The notes: a model not told the origin generated them from the sequence alone. A DNA stretch of 64,000 nt from Maridesulfovibrio sp. (GCF_963676065.1 NZ_OY780933.1:2830122-2894121); one strand, 5' to 3'. Positions 19,241 to 28,462 are shown, counted from the first letter of the stretch. Numbers and translations are program-made.

Positions 19241-19369
19241 TTTACGATCACTGGTTAAGCGTAGAAAAATTCATCAGATGGACAATTTGAACTTTATTAA
19301 ATATATCCATGTGCAGAAAGTTTATGTTTTACTTTAAGTTTATTTCATTTAAAAATAAGTGGTTATAAA

Positions 19370-19819
19370 ATGCCTGGATATAAAGTTCATATCAGTGGCT
19401 CCTTTGTTGCCGGAATTTTGGTTTTATTGGGATTAGTAAATATCGGGTTGTATGTGATTGATCCGGAACAGGTGGTGGCCCTGCTTGTGGTCTGTGTGCT
19501 GGGGGGGCTTTTTCCTGATATTGATACGGATTCAAAAGGTAAGAGGCTTTTTTATTCCGGGATGCTCATGCTCGCCTTGGCGCTGATTTATCTAAAACAT
19601 TTTCAGTGGGCGGCTTATCTCGGAGTTCTGGCTATGCTGCCCGGGGTAAGCGCTCATCGCGGCTGGACTCATACATGGTGGGCCATGCTTCTGGTGCCGA
19701 TGCCCATGCTTATTCTGCCGTATTATATTTACGGGCACCCCCTTCCTACCTTGCTGCCATATTACGTGGCCTTTGTTACCGGGTATTTTTCACATTTATT
19801 TTTGGACCGTGAATTTTAA
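19370..19819 (+). CDS. DUF457-type inner-membrane protein (YdjM-like)
   Basis: A 149-residue, very hydrophobic protein with about four membrane segments. It matches the 'membrane-bound metal-dependent hydrolase' YdjM/DUF457 family: an early His in YKVHISGS, the acidic GLFPDIDTDS motif (about 45-54), and the HRGWTHTWW motif (about 103-111), followed by SHLFLD near the end. These His/Asp residues may bind metal. E. coli YdjM is SOS-induced; no LexA-like box is visible here. It stands alone between two terminators. Confidence 0.85.
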   Translation: MPGYKVHISGSFVAGILVLLGLVNIGLYVIDPEQVVALLVVCVLGGLFPDIDTDSKGKRLFYSGMLMLALALIYLKHFQWAAYLGVLAMLPGVSAHRGWTHTWWAMLLVPMPMLILPYYIYGHPLPTLLPYYVAFVTGYFSHLFLDREF

Positions 19820-19821
19820 AA

Positions 19822-19860
19822 AATAAAAGGAATTGAGTGTGGCGCTCAATTCCTTTTATT
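19822..19860. terminator. Bidirectional terminator between convergent genes
   Basis: A perfect 16-bp stem (19822-19837 with 19845-19860), loop TGTGGCG. The stem itself gives T-rich 3' arms on both strands, serving the plus-strand DUF457 gene and the minus-strand CBS gene. Confidence 0.9.
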
Positions 19861-19919
19861 ATTAATACGTGAAAAACCAGTGCGGAAGTTTCCGCCTGAT
19901 TCTTCAGGAGGAGGGCTGG

Positions 19920-20357
19920 TTAATCATCGCTATTTTCCAGTGCATCCATAAGGCTGATTGTCAGTTTCAGGAAATCAGCTTCGGTAAGGATGCCGATAAG
20001 TCCATTCTTTTCATTCACAACCGGGAAACAGCCGTATTTATGGTCGAGCAACGCTACCGCTGCATCTTTCAAAGAAGTATCTTCGGAAATAGTCTTGATG
20101 TCAGTGCGCATAATTTCCCCCACGGGAATACCGGAATCAATTTCTCCTTGTGTTTCCGGGTCGATATCCGCAAGCTGAGAGATGGTGGCACGCAGAATAT
20201 CCCTATGGGTGATCAGACCTATGAATTCGCGTTCTTCATTTACAATTGGAATATGTCTGATGCGTTGCAGGTCCATGAGCGACCTTGCCATTTTCAAATT
20301 ATCGGATTCGCTAAGGGTGAATAGTTCCTTAGTCATCAGGTCGTTTACTTTCAGCAT
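19920..20357 (-). CDS. CBS-pair protein
   Basis: A 145-residue stand-alone protein with two CBS motifs. The first has DLMTKELFTL and IRHIPIVNEEREFIGLIT (about 7-52); the second has EIMRTDIKTI and YGCFPVVNEKNGLIGILT (about 81-127). CBS pairs (Bateman modules) sense adenosyl nucleotides such as AMP, ATP or SAM. With no attached enzyme it probably acts on an unidentified partner. A very strong ribosome site (AAAGGAGG) precedes its ATG. It is not clearly in an operon with other genes. Confidence 0.92.
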   Translation of the reverse strand: MLKVNDLMTKELFTLSESDNLKMARSLMDLQRIRHIPIVNEEREFIGLITHRDILRATISQLADIDPETQGEIDSGIPVGEIMRTDIKTISEDTSLKDAAVALLDHKYGCFPVVNEKNGLIGILTEADFLKLTISLMDALENSDD

Positions 20358-20599
20358 GTGGTCCTCCTTTTGTCCTTACTATAATCTCTCTTTATGTCGC
20401 TTTTGTGTCAAGTTGTAAGTGGAAAAAGGGTCTTTAGCCCTCATTTTGAAGCATTCTGGTTGACTTGATCGCTAAAATCTGATTTGCAACTGCAAACAAT
20501 GAATTATTACGGTTGATATGATCGGGCCGGTAATTCGTAGTTCAAAATTTATTTCAGGCATTGCCTACCGAATAGAATGGGGTGCCTTACGGGGGATAT

Positions 20600-21244
20600 G
20601 TGCGTATCGATCCTAAAAGATCCAGGAAGAAAATGGTGCAGGAACAGATTGAGGCCCGTGGAGTGGCTGATAAAAATGTTCTGGATGCCATGAGTAAAAT
20701 ACCCAGACACCTGTTTGTGCAGGATGCCCTGGCTTCACGCGCATACTCCGACAGTGCCCTGCCTATCGGAGAAGGGCAGACCATCTCTCAGCCGTACATA
20801 GTAGCCGTTATGTCAGAGCTGCTTCGGATTGAACCGGGACATAAGGTTCTGGAGATCGGAACAGGATCAGGCTATCAGGCCGCGGTGCTGGCTGAAATGG
20901 GGGCGGATGTCTTTTCCGTTGAGCGCATTCGAAAGCTCTTCATCGCCGCGCGTAAACTGCTCTTTGATATGCGGTATTTTAACATTCAGCTCAAACTTGA
21001 TGACGGTACCATGGGTTGGCCGGAAAATGCACCGTATGACCGTATAATCGTAACCGCCGGGGGGCCGGAAATCCCGGATTATCTCATTGAACAACTGGCT
21101 GATCCGGGCATACTGGTTATCCCGGTCGGCGGCCAGAGACGGGTGCAGCGGCTTATGCTGGTAACCAAAACTGACGGTAAAATCGAAACCACAGACATGG
21201 GCGGATGCGCCTTCGTAGATCTGGTTGGTAAACAGGGCTGGTAG
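20600..21244 (+). CDS. pcm: Protein-L-isoaspartate O-methyltransferase
   Basis: It repairs isoaspartyl residues in aged proteins using SAM. The 214-residue protein has the PCMT signatures: [14 protein letters not shown] at the start, PRHLFV, the active-site [17 protein letters not shown], and the SAM loop [16 protein letters not shown] (about 80-95). The start is probably GTG 20600, which has GGGGG directly upstream and gives the usual family length. GTG 20582, six codons earlier, is possible. It is 6 bases ahead of the DUF368 gene, so the two are co-transcribed. Confidence 0.92.
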   Translation: MRIDPKRSRKKMVQEQIEARGVADKNVLDAMSKIPRHLFVQDALASRAYSDSALPIGEGQTISQPYIVAVMSELLRIEPGHKVLEIGTGSGYQAAVLAEMGADVFSVERIRKLFIAARKLLFDMRYFNIQLKLDDGTMGWPENAPYDRIIVTAGGPEIPDYLIEQLADPGILVIPVGGQRRVQRLMLVTKTDGKIETTDMGGCAFVDLVGKQGW

Positions 21245-21250
21245 GTTATA

Positions 21251-22210
21251 ATGAATTTTATTCAAGCTTGGAAAGAAGGCCCGGGACCAGACTCCCCGCG
21301 TGATTACCTTGTGCTCGTGCTCAAAGGAATTTGTATGGGGGTAGCGGACATCATTCCCGGAGTTTCCGGCGGAACCATGGCCTTTATTACCGGAATTTAT
21401 GATAATCTGATTGACTCCATTCGCTCTTTCAACGGCAGTTTTATTAAAAGCCTGCTTAAACTGGACCTGACCGGAGCCATCGCCGAAGCACATCTTAAAT
21501 TTTTATTGCCTCTGCTGTTTGGCATCCTGATGGCAATGGTCTCCATGGCCCGGGTGATCCATGCCTTGTTGGGCAGCCATCCTGTGCCTGTATGGTCATT
21601 GTTTTTTGGACTTATTGCCGCTTCGGTTCTGGTGGTAGGCAAAAGGGTGGGTGAGGTTTCCGCGAAGAATGTTTTTGCGGGAATCTTTGGAGCCGCATTC
21701 AGCTACCTTTTGGTGGGATTGATTCCTGTGACCACACCGGATACCCTCTGGTTTGTGTTTCTCTGCGCTTCTATTTCCATTTGCGCAATGATTCTCCCCG
21801 GCATAAGCGGAGCTTTCATTCTTCTCCTTTTGGGGAAATATGAATTCATCACCGGGGCGATACGCAATCCCGCGAGTATGGAAAACGGCGCTATCCTGCT
21901 GGTATTCGTCTGCGGGTGCGCTTTCGGTATTTCTCTTTTTTCCCGTGTTCTGCATTTTTTGCTGGAAAAACATCACGCGATTACCGTGAGCCTGTTGACC
22001 GGATTCATGGCCGGGGCCATGCGCAAGATCTGGCCATGGAAAGAGGTTCTCGATTCGGTGGTGATACGGGGTAAGGTTCATGTCCTGAGCGAGGCCAATG
22101 TGCTGCCTCCGGCTTATGATGTGAAATTTGCAACTGCCGTGCTCCTGATGGTTGCCGGATTTGCAGCAGTGATTATCTTGGAATGGGTATCTTCAGCCAA
22201 GGACAGCTGA
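21251..22210 (+). CDS. DUF368 / PopT-family polyprenyl-phosphate transporter
   Basis: A 319-residue membrane protein with about eight hydrophobic segments. It has the DUF368 hallmarks: a GICMGVADIIPGVSGGTMAF motif near residue 26 and a second inverted copy, MILPGISGAFILLLLGKYE (about 178-196). DUF368 proteins (PopT) were shown in recent work to recycle undecaprenyl phosphate across the membrane for peptidoglycan and O-antigen synthesis. It follows pcm by 6 bases. Assignment to lipid-carrier recycling rests on family membership. Confidence 0.9.
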   Translation: MNFIQAWKEGPGPDSPRDYLVLVLKGICMGVADIIPGVSGGTMAFITGIYDNLIDSIRSFNGSFIKSLLKLDLTGAIAEAHLKFLLPLLFGILMAMVSMARVIHALLGSHPVPVWSLFFGLIAASVLVVGKRVGEVSAKNVFAGIFGAAFSYLLVGLIPVTTPDTLWFVFLCASISICAMILPGISGAFILLLLGKYEFITGAIRNPASMENGAILLVFVCGCAFGISLFSRVLHFLLEKHHAITVSLLTGFMAGAMRKIWPWKEVLDSVVIRGKVHVLSEANVLPPAYDVKFATAVLLMVAGFAAVIILEWVSSAKDS

Positions 22211-22264
22211 AGTTGAACGGAGACAGTTCTCCCTGATCTTTTAATATACAACAAAGGCATTGAT

Positions 22265-23161
22265 ATGAGTTCATCATGCAGTTCCTGTTCTTCCGGCTCA
22301 CAGAAGAACGGTGACAAAAAGGCAAGTGCTGCCCAGGCTTTGCAGAACGAGTTGATTTCCTCGACTCTGCAGAAGATTAAATACAAAATTTTTGTAATGA
22401 GCGGCAAAGGCGGCGTAGGTAAGAGTTCCGTGGCTGTAAATATCGCCGCAGCCCTCGCGGACAAAGGGTTTAAGGTCGGTATCCTTGATGTTGACATCCA
22501 TGGCCCCAGTGTTCCGCATCTGCTTGGCATTACCGGCCAGCTCGATGTTGAGCGCGGTAACCTCGTAGTTCCTAAAAAAGTAAATGATAACCTGCATGTT
22601 GTTTCCATGGAATCACTGCTCAAGGACCCTGATCAGGCTGTCCTCTGGCGCGGTCCCATGAAAACTTCCGCCATCAGGCAGTTCATTTCCGACGTACAGT
22701 GGGGCGAGCTTGATTTTCTCGTGATCGATTCCCCTCCGGGTACCGGTGATGAGCCTATGACCGTTCTGAAAACCATTCCGGAATCTCTTGCCGTGGTCGT
22801 AACCACTCCGCAGGAAGTTTCCCTTGCGGATGTTCGTAAGGCTATCAACTTCCTGCAGTACGCCAAGGCCAACATCATGGGCGTGGTTGAAAATATGAGC
22901 GGACTCGTCTGCCCTCACTGTCATGAGAATATCGACCTTTTCAAGAAGGGCGGCGGTGAAGAGCTGGCGGCTAAGTACAGCCTGCCGTTCCTCGGGGCTA
23001 TTCCTCTGGACCCGACAACTGTTGTTGCCGGTGATCTGGGCAAGCCTGTGGTACTTCTTGATGAGGATTCTCCTGCAAAACTCGCCTTCCGCAAGGTTGC
23101 TGAGGAGATTGCAGATGCAGCCGAAAGCAGTTTTGAAGTAGCTTCCAGCACTCATACTTAA
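22265..23161 (+). CDS. Mrp/NBP35-type Fe-S carrier ATPase
   Basis: A 298-residue cytoplasmic ATPase that carries or assembles Fe-S clusters. It has a cysteine-rich N-terminus (SSSCSSCSSG, Cys5 and Cys8), the deviant Walker A SGKGGVGKSS (about 46-55), the DVDIHGPSVP switch, VIDSPPGTGDEP, and the conserved CPHC motif (about 217-220) that binds a bridging cluster at the dimer interface. It belongs to the ParA/MinD/NBP35 superfamily. The gene stands in its own transcription unit, 54 bases after the DUF368 gene. Confidence 0.93.
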   Translation: MSSSCSSCSSGSQKNGDKKASAAQALQNELISSTLQKIKYKIFVMSGKGGVGKSSVAVNIAAALADKGFKVGILDVDIHGPSVPHLLGITGQLDVERGNLVVPKKVNDNLHVVSMESLLKDPDQAVLWRGPMKTSAIRQFISDVQWGELDFLVIDSPPGTGDEPMTVLKTIPESLAVVVTTPQEVSLADVRKAINFLQYAKANIMGVVENMSGLVCPHCHENIDLFKKGGGEELAAKYSLPFLGAIPLDPTTVVAGDLGKPVVLLDEDSPAKLAFRKVAEEIADAAESSFEVASSTHT

Positions 23162-23200
23162 TAAAAATCACCTTTTTTTGGGTGTAAATCAAATGCCGGG

Positions 23201-23229
23201 TTGACATACTGTCTTCCTCGGCACAGAAT
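23201..23229 (+). promoter_or_regulatory. Candidate sigma-70 promoter upstream of pgsA
   Basis: A perfect -35 box TTGACA (23201-23206), a 17-base spacer, and CAGAAT (23224-23229, four of six matches to the -10 consensus). Transcription from here would carry a roughly 100-base leader with two hairpins before pgsA. Confidence 0.6.
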
Positions 23230-23240
23230 CATGCAGTTTC

Positions 23241-23308
23241 CGCGGGGTCCGTTTAATACGGTCCCCGCGTTACGCAAAAGCTCAATAGGTTTCAGGGCCG
23301 CCGCCCTG
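23241..23308 (+). promoter_or_regulatory. Two hairpins in the pgsA leader
   Basis: Hairpin 1 is a 12-bp stem with one mismatch (23241-23252 with 23258-23269) and loop TTAAT. Hairpin 2 is a 6-bp stem, CAGGGC (23293-23298) with GCCCTG (23303-23308), and loop CGCC. No T-run follows either. They lie between the candidate promoter and the pgsA start. They could be a structured leader or a terminator for mrp; function unknown. Confidence 0.4.
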
Positions 23309-23339
23309 ACTAAATGAATTTCTCGACCCGGGACACTTT

Positions 23340-23885
23340 ATGTTCAATCTTGCCAATTCCCTTACTCTTGGACGTATTCTTGCGGTACCTTTAATCGTTG
23401 CTCTGCTTTATTATCCGAATAAGCTGACCATGTTTCTGGCGGCTTTTGTCTTTTTTCTGGCATCGCTGACCGACTTTTTTGACGGCTATATCGCCCGGCG
23501 TAGCAATCAGGTTACTAATCTGGGTAAATTTCTCGACCCTCTGGCAGATAAACTGCTCATCTGTTCCACCCTTATCATGCTCAGCTACATGGGTTATGTA
23601 AGCGGCTGGATTACAGTAGTTATTGTCTGCCGCGAATTGGCAGTTACCGGACTGAGAGCCATCGCCGTGGATATGGGGCTGGTTCTGGCTGCTGATAAGT
23701 TCGGCAAGCTCAAGACTCTCGTCCAGAGTTTCGCTCTCGGACCTCTGTTGCTGCACTACCCGTACTTCGGTATTGATATGCACCAGCTCGGCACCTGGAT
23801 TCTTTACGTAGCTGTATTCCTGACCGTATTTTCCGGTGCTAATTATATGTACAATTTGCATAAAGTCTGGTTAACTAGCGAATAA
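23340..23885 (+). CDS. pgsA: CDP-diacylglycerol-glycerol-3-phosphate 3-phosphatidyltransferase
   Basis: It makes phosphatidylglycerol phosphate, the first committed step to PG and cardiolipin. The 181-residue integral membrane protein has the CDP-alcohol phosphatidyltransferase motif D-G-x2-A-R-x8-G-x3-D-x3-D, visible as DGYIARRSNQVTNLGKFLDPLAD (start DFFDGYIAR, end KFLDPLADK; about 49-70). A CRELAVTGLR block typical of PgsA follows. It leads a short operon with a coiled-coil gene, ftsB and a TPR gene. Confidence 0.95.
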   Translation: MFNLANSLTLGRILAVPLIVALLYYPNKLTMFLAAFVFFLASLTDFFDGYIARRSNQVTNLGKFLDPLADKLLICSTLIMLSYMGYVSGWITVVIVCRELAVTGLRAIAVDMGLVLAADKFGKLKTLVQSFALGPLLLHYPYFGIDMHQLGTWILYVAVFLTVFSGANYMYNLHKVWLTSE

Positions 23886-23924
23886 TTAAAATTTATTAGA
23901 AAAAGTTTACAGACAGGATTATCA

Positions 23925-24203
23925 ATGAACGGTAATGACCGACAAAATCTGGTACTCAGACTCAATAATTGCCTCGAAACAATTATTGAGATGGAACAGG
24001 AACTTGAAAGACTTGACTTAAGTCGCAAGTTCCTAGAAGAACTTGAGGTCCTTAAGAGGTTTATGAGCAAAATGGAAAAAATCAGGGTTAGCGAGGCCGA
24101 AGTGGAACGGATCGAAACCGCAACTGATAATTTTTTGGTTGAGCTCAGGGTTCCGCTGGGGCAGGTTGATTCGTCCAGAAAAATGTTTACCCGGCTTCAG
24201 TAA
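23925..24203 (+). CDS. Small coiled-coil protein of unknown function
   Basis: A 92-residue, highly charged, mostly helical protein. A heptad-like hydrophobic pattern runs through RLNNCLETIIEMEQELERLD and on to about residue 70. There is no signal peptide and no known enzyme motif. It sits between pgsA and ftsB, 12 bases ahead of ftsB, and an AGGATTATCA stretch precedes its ATG. Location and coiled-coil character suggest a structural or division-linked helper. I do not recognise the family. Confidence 0.75.
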   Translation: MNGNDRQNLVLRLNNCLETIIEMEQELERLDLSRKFLEELEVLKRFMSKMEKIRVSEAEVERIETATDNFLVELRVPLGQVDSSRKMFTRLQ

Positions 24204-24214
24204 AGGAACGTTTG

Positions 24215-24541
24215 ATGCTGAGGCGTAGAGCTTTGCTGGGATTGCTGGTTGTAATCAACCTTGTGCTTCTTATTCGCTTGGGATTAAGTGAACAGGGTTT
24301 TTTAGGTTATCTTGAACTTGATGATAAAGTTCAGGAACTTGAGCATAAAATCGAAGCCGCTGACAACCGGACCCTAGAGCTGAGCAGAGAGATCCGCAGG
24401 CTTAAGAGTGACCGTGCCTATCAGGAGAAAATCATCCGTAGCAGGATGAATTACGTCAAGGGAAACGAAGTGTTGTACATTTTTCCTGATTCAGGAAAAG
24501 AAAAGACCCAGGGAGCAGGTACAGATGCAAAGCAAGATTGA
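24215..24541 (+). CDS. ftsB: FtsB/DivIC-type cell division protein
   Basis: A 108-residue protein with one membrane helix (about 6-24) followed by a periplasmic coiled coil (LDDKVQELEHKIEAADNR and onward to about 80). A short C-terminal part holds the MNYVKGNEVLYIFP segment, which matches the FtsB/DivIC end where contacts to FtsL and FtsQ form. ATG 24215 has AAGGA 7 bases upstream; the TTG at 24212 is ruled out by this spacing. Its last 17 bases overlap the TPR gene. Confidence 0.88.
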   Translation: MLRRRALLGLLVVINLVLLIRLGLSEQGFLGYLELDDKVQELEHKIEAADNRTLELSREIRRLKSDRAYQEKIIRSRMNYVKGNEVLYIFPDSGKEKTQGAGTDAKQD

Positions 24542-25400
24542 GTGGTATCAGGAAGTTCTGGCTCTGGAGCCCAGCTCCAAAGTTTTTTTCCCTCTGGCCC
24601 GCCTTTATGTCGAAATGGGCAGTCTTGAGAAAGCAGTGACCACTCTTCGGATGGGTCTTGACCGCCATCCTGACTACCTTGAGGCTCGTCTGCTGCTGGT
24701 TGAAACTCTTGCTAAACTTGATCGCGAATCTGAAGCGAAGGCAGCTGTTGCGCCTTTGACCAGACTCTTTTCTTCATACCCCTCATTCTGGAAAATGTGG
24801 GGTGCTTCTATTTCTGAGGGTAACAGCGATGTTGCCGGAGCTATGGCTTTTCTGTTTTCGGCTCTGCACGGTTCCCCTATGTCATGGTCAGACGTAATGG
24901 CCGAGGGGATAAAACAGCTTACCGGTATTGCTTCCGGCAAAGAGACGGATGAATCTTTCTCGGCAGATGCAGCTGAAAGCGAAGTTCCCGCAGGCAATTA
25001 TGCGCGTCCGGCACCTGAAAACAGTGATTTGCTTGTTGATGAAATTTCTCAGGCCGCAGCCCGTGTTGATGCAGACGGTGAAAGTGACGAAGAGCTGACC
25101 AGCCAGGTTGCTATGGACAGCCTCAAGACCAAGACCATGGCCGAAGTTCTGGCCTCTCAGGGAGATCTTGAGGGCGCTCTCGAAATTTACCGCGAATTGC
25201 TTTGCAAAGCATCTGATGACGAAAAAGATGAGCTTATGTCCTTTATGGCAGATATTTCAAGCAGGATAAGTAATGCTCCGCTTGATGATGTCGCCGGAGA
25301 TGATGCAAGTAAAGATCCGTACTTCAAACACGCCAAAAGTAAGCTGATGAGTACCCTTGAACTTCTTGCGGACCGTCTGGAAGCCAGGGTTTCCAGATAA
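24525..25400 (+). CDS. TPR-repeat protein
   Basis: A 291-residue soluble protein. Residues about 1-70 form TPR-like helical pairs (SSKVFFPLARLYVEMGSLEKA; LDRHPDYLEARLLLVETLAKL). A linker rich in Asp, Glu, Ser and Ala (about 140-200) follows, then a further TPR-like helix pair around TMAEVLASQGDLEGALEIY. It has no signal peptide. It overlaps ftsB by 17 bases and so is translationally coupled, which suggests a role linked to division or envelope assembly. No specific partner is identifiable. Confidence 0.85.
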   Translation: MQSKIEWYQEVLALEPSSKVFFPLARLYVEMGSLEKAVTTLRMGLDRHPDYLEARLLLVETLAKLDRESEAKAAVAPLTRLFSSYPSFWKMWGASISEGNSDVAGAMAFLFSALHGSPMSWSDVMAEGIKQLTGIASGKETDESFSADAAESEVPAGNYARPAPENSDLLVDEISQAAARVDADGESDEELTSQVAMDSLKTKTMAEVLASQGDLEGALEIYRELLCKASDDEKDELMSFMADISSRISNAPLDDVAGDDASKDPYFKHAKSKLMSTLELLADRLEARVSR

Positions 25401-25489
25401 ACTACCTTGTTTCGGCCTTATTTAAAGATACAATTTAATAATATGCATAAGGATTTGTGCTGTGTAAGCACAAAATCCAGGTATTAATT

Positions 25490-26290
25490 ATGGAATTTAA
25501 AAATTCAGTGCGATCTTTCGCACTTTTTGCTTTTCTGTTGCTGCTCCTGTGCGTAAGCGGGTGCGAATACGGCAGTAAGGTCTGGCACGAAGCCCAGCAG
25601 ACTGTAGACCCCAATCCCGAAATTAATTTAAAACACGGCGGGCTCGAAAACCCCGACGATAATAAGCTGGCTCTACTTTTTACCCCTGTGGATGCTAAGA
25701 TACTCTCTCTGTGCGAAGTCTTATCCACAGTGGACTCACATCCCGATGAAAATTGGTTTAAGCTGCTTTTTATGCGTTTTCCTTGGATCAGTGGTGTTCT
25801 TACCGTTGATGATGAAGCCAGTATTCTGGTCAAACTTCCCGAAGTTGAGATCAAGCCTTTCAAGCCGGGGCCGCTCATCGAATACGAAGGAGACTGGAAT
25901 GAGATCAAATTGAAATCATTTGTCAGTTACTCCGAATTCGGTCCTGAAATGTATCTCGCCACTCCCTTCTTTAAAGATGCCGTCTTCAAAGGGCTGGTGG
26001 TGGTCCATTTTGATCCTCGCATTCTGCTGAATTTTTGTCCTGATCCTAAACAGCTGATTATTATGCAACCCGATGGCGGCGGCGTATGGACCGGGGCTGA
26101 AGATATTAATAAAAAGGCACTACTGCAAATAGACTGGGATGAGTTGCTGGATGAAAATGTCAGAGGCGTTGTTACAGTTGACGGGCAGAGATATGTCTGG
26201 CTTTCCCGCTATATAGGGGATACTCAGATCGTATACCTGACTAAAGCTATATCCAAGAAAGACGAAGATGATGGCTTACTGTTTTTTTAA
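25490..26290 (+). CDS. Lipoprotein with a Cache-like sensor domain
   Basis: A 266-residue protein. The N-terminus (KNSVR, then a hydrophobic run to VSGC) is a signal peptide with a lipobox, predicting lipidation at about Cys24. The mature part has the look of a PDC/Cache-type extracytoplasmic sensor: LATPFFKDAVFKGLVVVHFDPRILL, the place where Cache domains have a SxPY-like strand and a GVLVxxID strand, followed by QPDGGGVW. No kinase, chemoreceptor or cyclase domain is attached. ATG 25490 was chosen; an earlier in-frame GTG at 25457 would spoil the signal peptide. It is a single gene. Confidence 0.65.
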   Translation: MEFKNSVRSFALFAFLLLLLCVSGCEYGSKVWHEAQQTVDPNPEINLKHGGLENPDDNKLALLFTPVDAKILSLCEVLSTVDSHPDENWFKLLFMRFPWISGVLTVDDEASILVKLPEVEIKPFKPGPLIEYEGDWNEIKLKSFVSYSEFGPEMYLATPFFKDAVFKGLVVVHFDPRILLNFCPDPKQLIIMQPDGGGVWTGAEDINKKALLQIDWDELLDENVRGVVTVDGQRYVWLSRYIGDTQIVYLTKAISKKDEDDGLLFF

Positions 26291-26375
26291 AAACGTAGGT
26301 CTTATCTGAAAATTATGATATAGAGCTTATTACTTTCTGATAATTGCGCAGCAGGGACATTCCGAAGGAGGATTA

Positions 26376-27392
26376 ATGACCCAGCAGATCACTGTTACAG
26401 AGCACCTGTTATTGCACCAGAAGCAGATTCCCGGAGCTACCGGACAGTTTACCCACCTATTCAATGAGTTGGTTCTTTCGGCCAAGATTATTTCAAGGGA
26501 AGTGAATAAGGCCGGTTTAGTTGATGTTCTCGGTTTTACAGGTGAGATCAATGTTCAGGGCGAGGAAGTAAAGAAGCTTGATGAATACGCCAACCGTATT
26601 CTGATCCACCGTATGGCCCGTTCCGGTGTGCTTTGCGCTATGGCCTCAGAGGAAAATGCTGATATAATCGAGATCCCGCACGGTCTTCCACAGGGGAACT
26701 ACATCATCATTTTTGATCCTCTGGACGGTTCTTCAAATATTGATGTTAACGTCAATATAGGAACTATTTTTTCTATTTTTAGACGTAAAAGCAAACTGGG
26801 AACTCCGGTACAGTCCACAGATGTACTGCAGGCAGGGTGTGAGCAGGTCGCAGCCGGTTATATTTTATACGGTTCGTCCACCATGCTTGTCTTCACTACT
26901 GGAGACGGTGTCCATGGTTTCACCTTAGACCCCGGTGTCGGCGATTTTCTTCTTTCCCATCCGAACATACAGATTCCGGATCGCGGAAAAATCTACTCGG
27001 TTAACGAAGGCTATTGGCCTTACTGGTCCGAAGCTACCCAGAAGGTTGTCCGTCATTTCAAGTCTACGGATAATATTCATGGCAAGCCGTACAGTCTGCG
27101 TTACATAGGTTCGCTGGTTGCTGATTTTCACCGTAATCTTATTTACGGTGGAGTATTCATGTACCCTGCGGATAACCGGGACCCCGCTAAGCCGAATGGC
27201 AAGCTGCGCCTTCTATGCGAAGCTTCGCCCATGGCCATGCTTATAGAACAGGCCGGAGGCCTTGCAACGGACGGTACCCAGCGTATACTTGATATCGTGC
27301 CGGATGATTTGCATCAGCGCGTTCCCCTCTTCATAGGCTCACGCCACGAAGTAGAGACGATCAGTTCCATTTATAAGGAGCATGACGGATAA
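26376..27392 (+). CDS. fbp: Fructose-1,6-bisphosphatase, class I
   Basis: A gluconeogenic phosphatase that makes fructose-6-phosphate. The 338-residue protein has the metal-binding [10 protein letters not shown] (114-123), an upstream SEEN Glu pair (about 92-95), and the C-terminal substrate region [27 protein letters not shown] lies about 7 bases before ATG 26376. Its stop codon overlaps the tsaD start (TAATG). Confidence 0.96.
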   Translation: MTQQITVTEHLLLHQKQIPGATGQFTHLFNELVLSAKIISREVNKAGLVDVLGFTGEINVQGEEVKKLDEYANRILIHRMARSGVLCAMASEENADIIEIPHGLPQGNYIIIFDPLDGSSNIDVNVNIGTIFSIFRRKSKLGTPVQSTDVLQAGCEQVAAGYILYGSSTMLVFTTGDGVHGFTLDPGVGDFLLSHPNIQIPDRGKIYSVNEGYWPYWSEATQKVVRHFKSTDNIHGKPYSLRYIGSLVADFHRNLIYGGVFMYPADNRDPAKPNGKLRLLCEASPMAMLIEQAGGLATDGTQRILDIVPDDLHQRVPLFIGSRHEVETISSIYKEHDG

Positions 27393-28462
27393 TGCTTTGT
27401 CTTGGTATTGAGAGCTCCTGTGATGAAACAGGACTCGCTCTTGTGCGTGACGGAAAGCTTATTGCCGAAAAGCTAGCATCACAGGTCGATGTTCATGCCC
27501 TCTTCGGTGGTGTTGTACCTGAGATAGCTTCCCGCGAGCATCTGCGCGCTTTGCCTGTCCTGATGCGTGAACTTCTTAGAGAACAGAATCTGACTACTGA
27601 TGACATTGACGTTGTCTCAGTGGCAAGAGGGCCGGGGTTGCAGGGCTGCCTGCTTATGGGGCTGAGCTTTGCAAAAGGTCTGGTTCTTTCCACCCGGGCG
27701 AGGCTTGCCGGGGTCAATCATCTCTGGGCGCATCTTACAGCCGCCGGGCTTGAACAGGAGTTACAGTATCCTTCGCTTGGATTACTTGTTTCCGGCGGGC
27801 ATACTCATATCTACCTGATTGAAGGGCCGCTCGAATTTACATTGCTTGGGCGTACTCTTGACGACGCCGCCGGTGAAGCCTTTGATAAGACTGCTAAATC
27901 CCTGAATCTTCCATATCCTGGCGGTAAGCTTGTTGATGATCTGGGCAGGCAGGGAGTGGTCAATAAAAAGCTTTTTCCGGTTCCTTACGTTAATAACGAC
28001 AATCTCGATTTCAGCTTTAGCGGCTTGAAAACCGCAGTGGCCACTTACGTGAACCAACATTCCCATCTGCGACTCGACGTGATGGGCCAGCCTGATGATC
28101 GTGATGAGGACCCGGCCATTGCGCAAGAGCGCAAAAATATGCTGGCCTCCTTTAACTATACCGTCGGGCGAACTCTTGAAGTGAAAGTTAAGCGGGCTCT
28201 TGAACGCAACCGAGGTGTTAAATCTTTGATTGTTGCCGGGGGAGTCGCCGCCAATTCAGTGGTTCGTTCGGTGATGGCCGGTGTTGCGGATAAATTTTCC
28301 ATTCCGCTGGTTTTACCCCCAATGCATTTATGCACCGATAATGGAGCCATGATCGCCTATGCCGGGTATTTAATGGCGGAGGCAGGATGCTGGCACGATT
28401 TAGATCTCGATGCTATCCCGCGTGGGCGGGTGGTTCCGTGTGATTGGATCTGTGATGCCTAA
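27392..28462 (+). CDS. tsaD: tRNA N6-adenosine threonylcarbamoyltransferase
   Basis: It transfers threonylcarbamoyl to A37 of ANN-decoding tRNAs to make t6A, working with TsaB, TsaC and TsaE. The 356-residue ASKHA-fold protein starts with GIESSCDETG. It has the metal-binding HLWAH (about 110-114) and the SGGHTHIYL, DDAAGEAFDK and VAGGVAANS motifs. It is coupled to fbp by a stop-start overlap. Confidence 0.96.
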   Translation: MLCLGIESSCDETGLALVRDGKLIAEKLASQVDVHALFGGVVPEIASREHLRALPVLMRELLREQNLTTDDIDVVSVARGPGLQGCLLMGLSFAKGLVLSTRARLAGVNHLWAHLTAAGLEQELQYPSLGLLVSGGHTHIYLIEGPLEFTLLGRTLDDAAGEAFDKTAKSLNLPYPGGKLVDDLGRQGVVNKKLFPVPYVNNDNLDFSFSGLKTAVATYVNQHSHLRLDVMGQPDDRDEDPAIAQERKNMLASFNYTVGRTLEVKVKRALERNRGVKSLIVAGGVAANSVVRSVMAGVADKFSIPLVLPPMHLCTDNGAMIAYAGYLMAEAGCWHDLDLDAIPRGRVVPCDWICDA

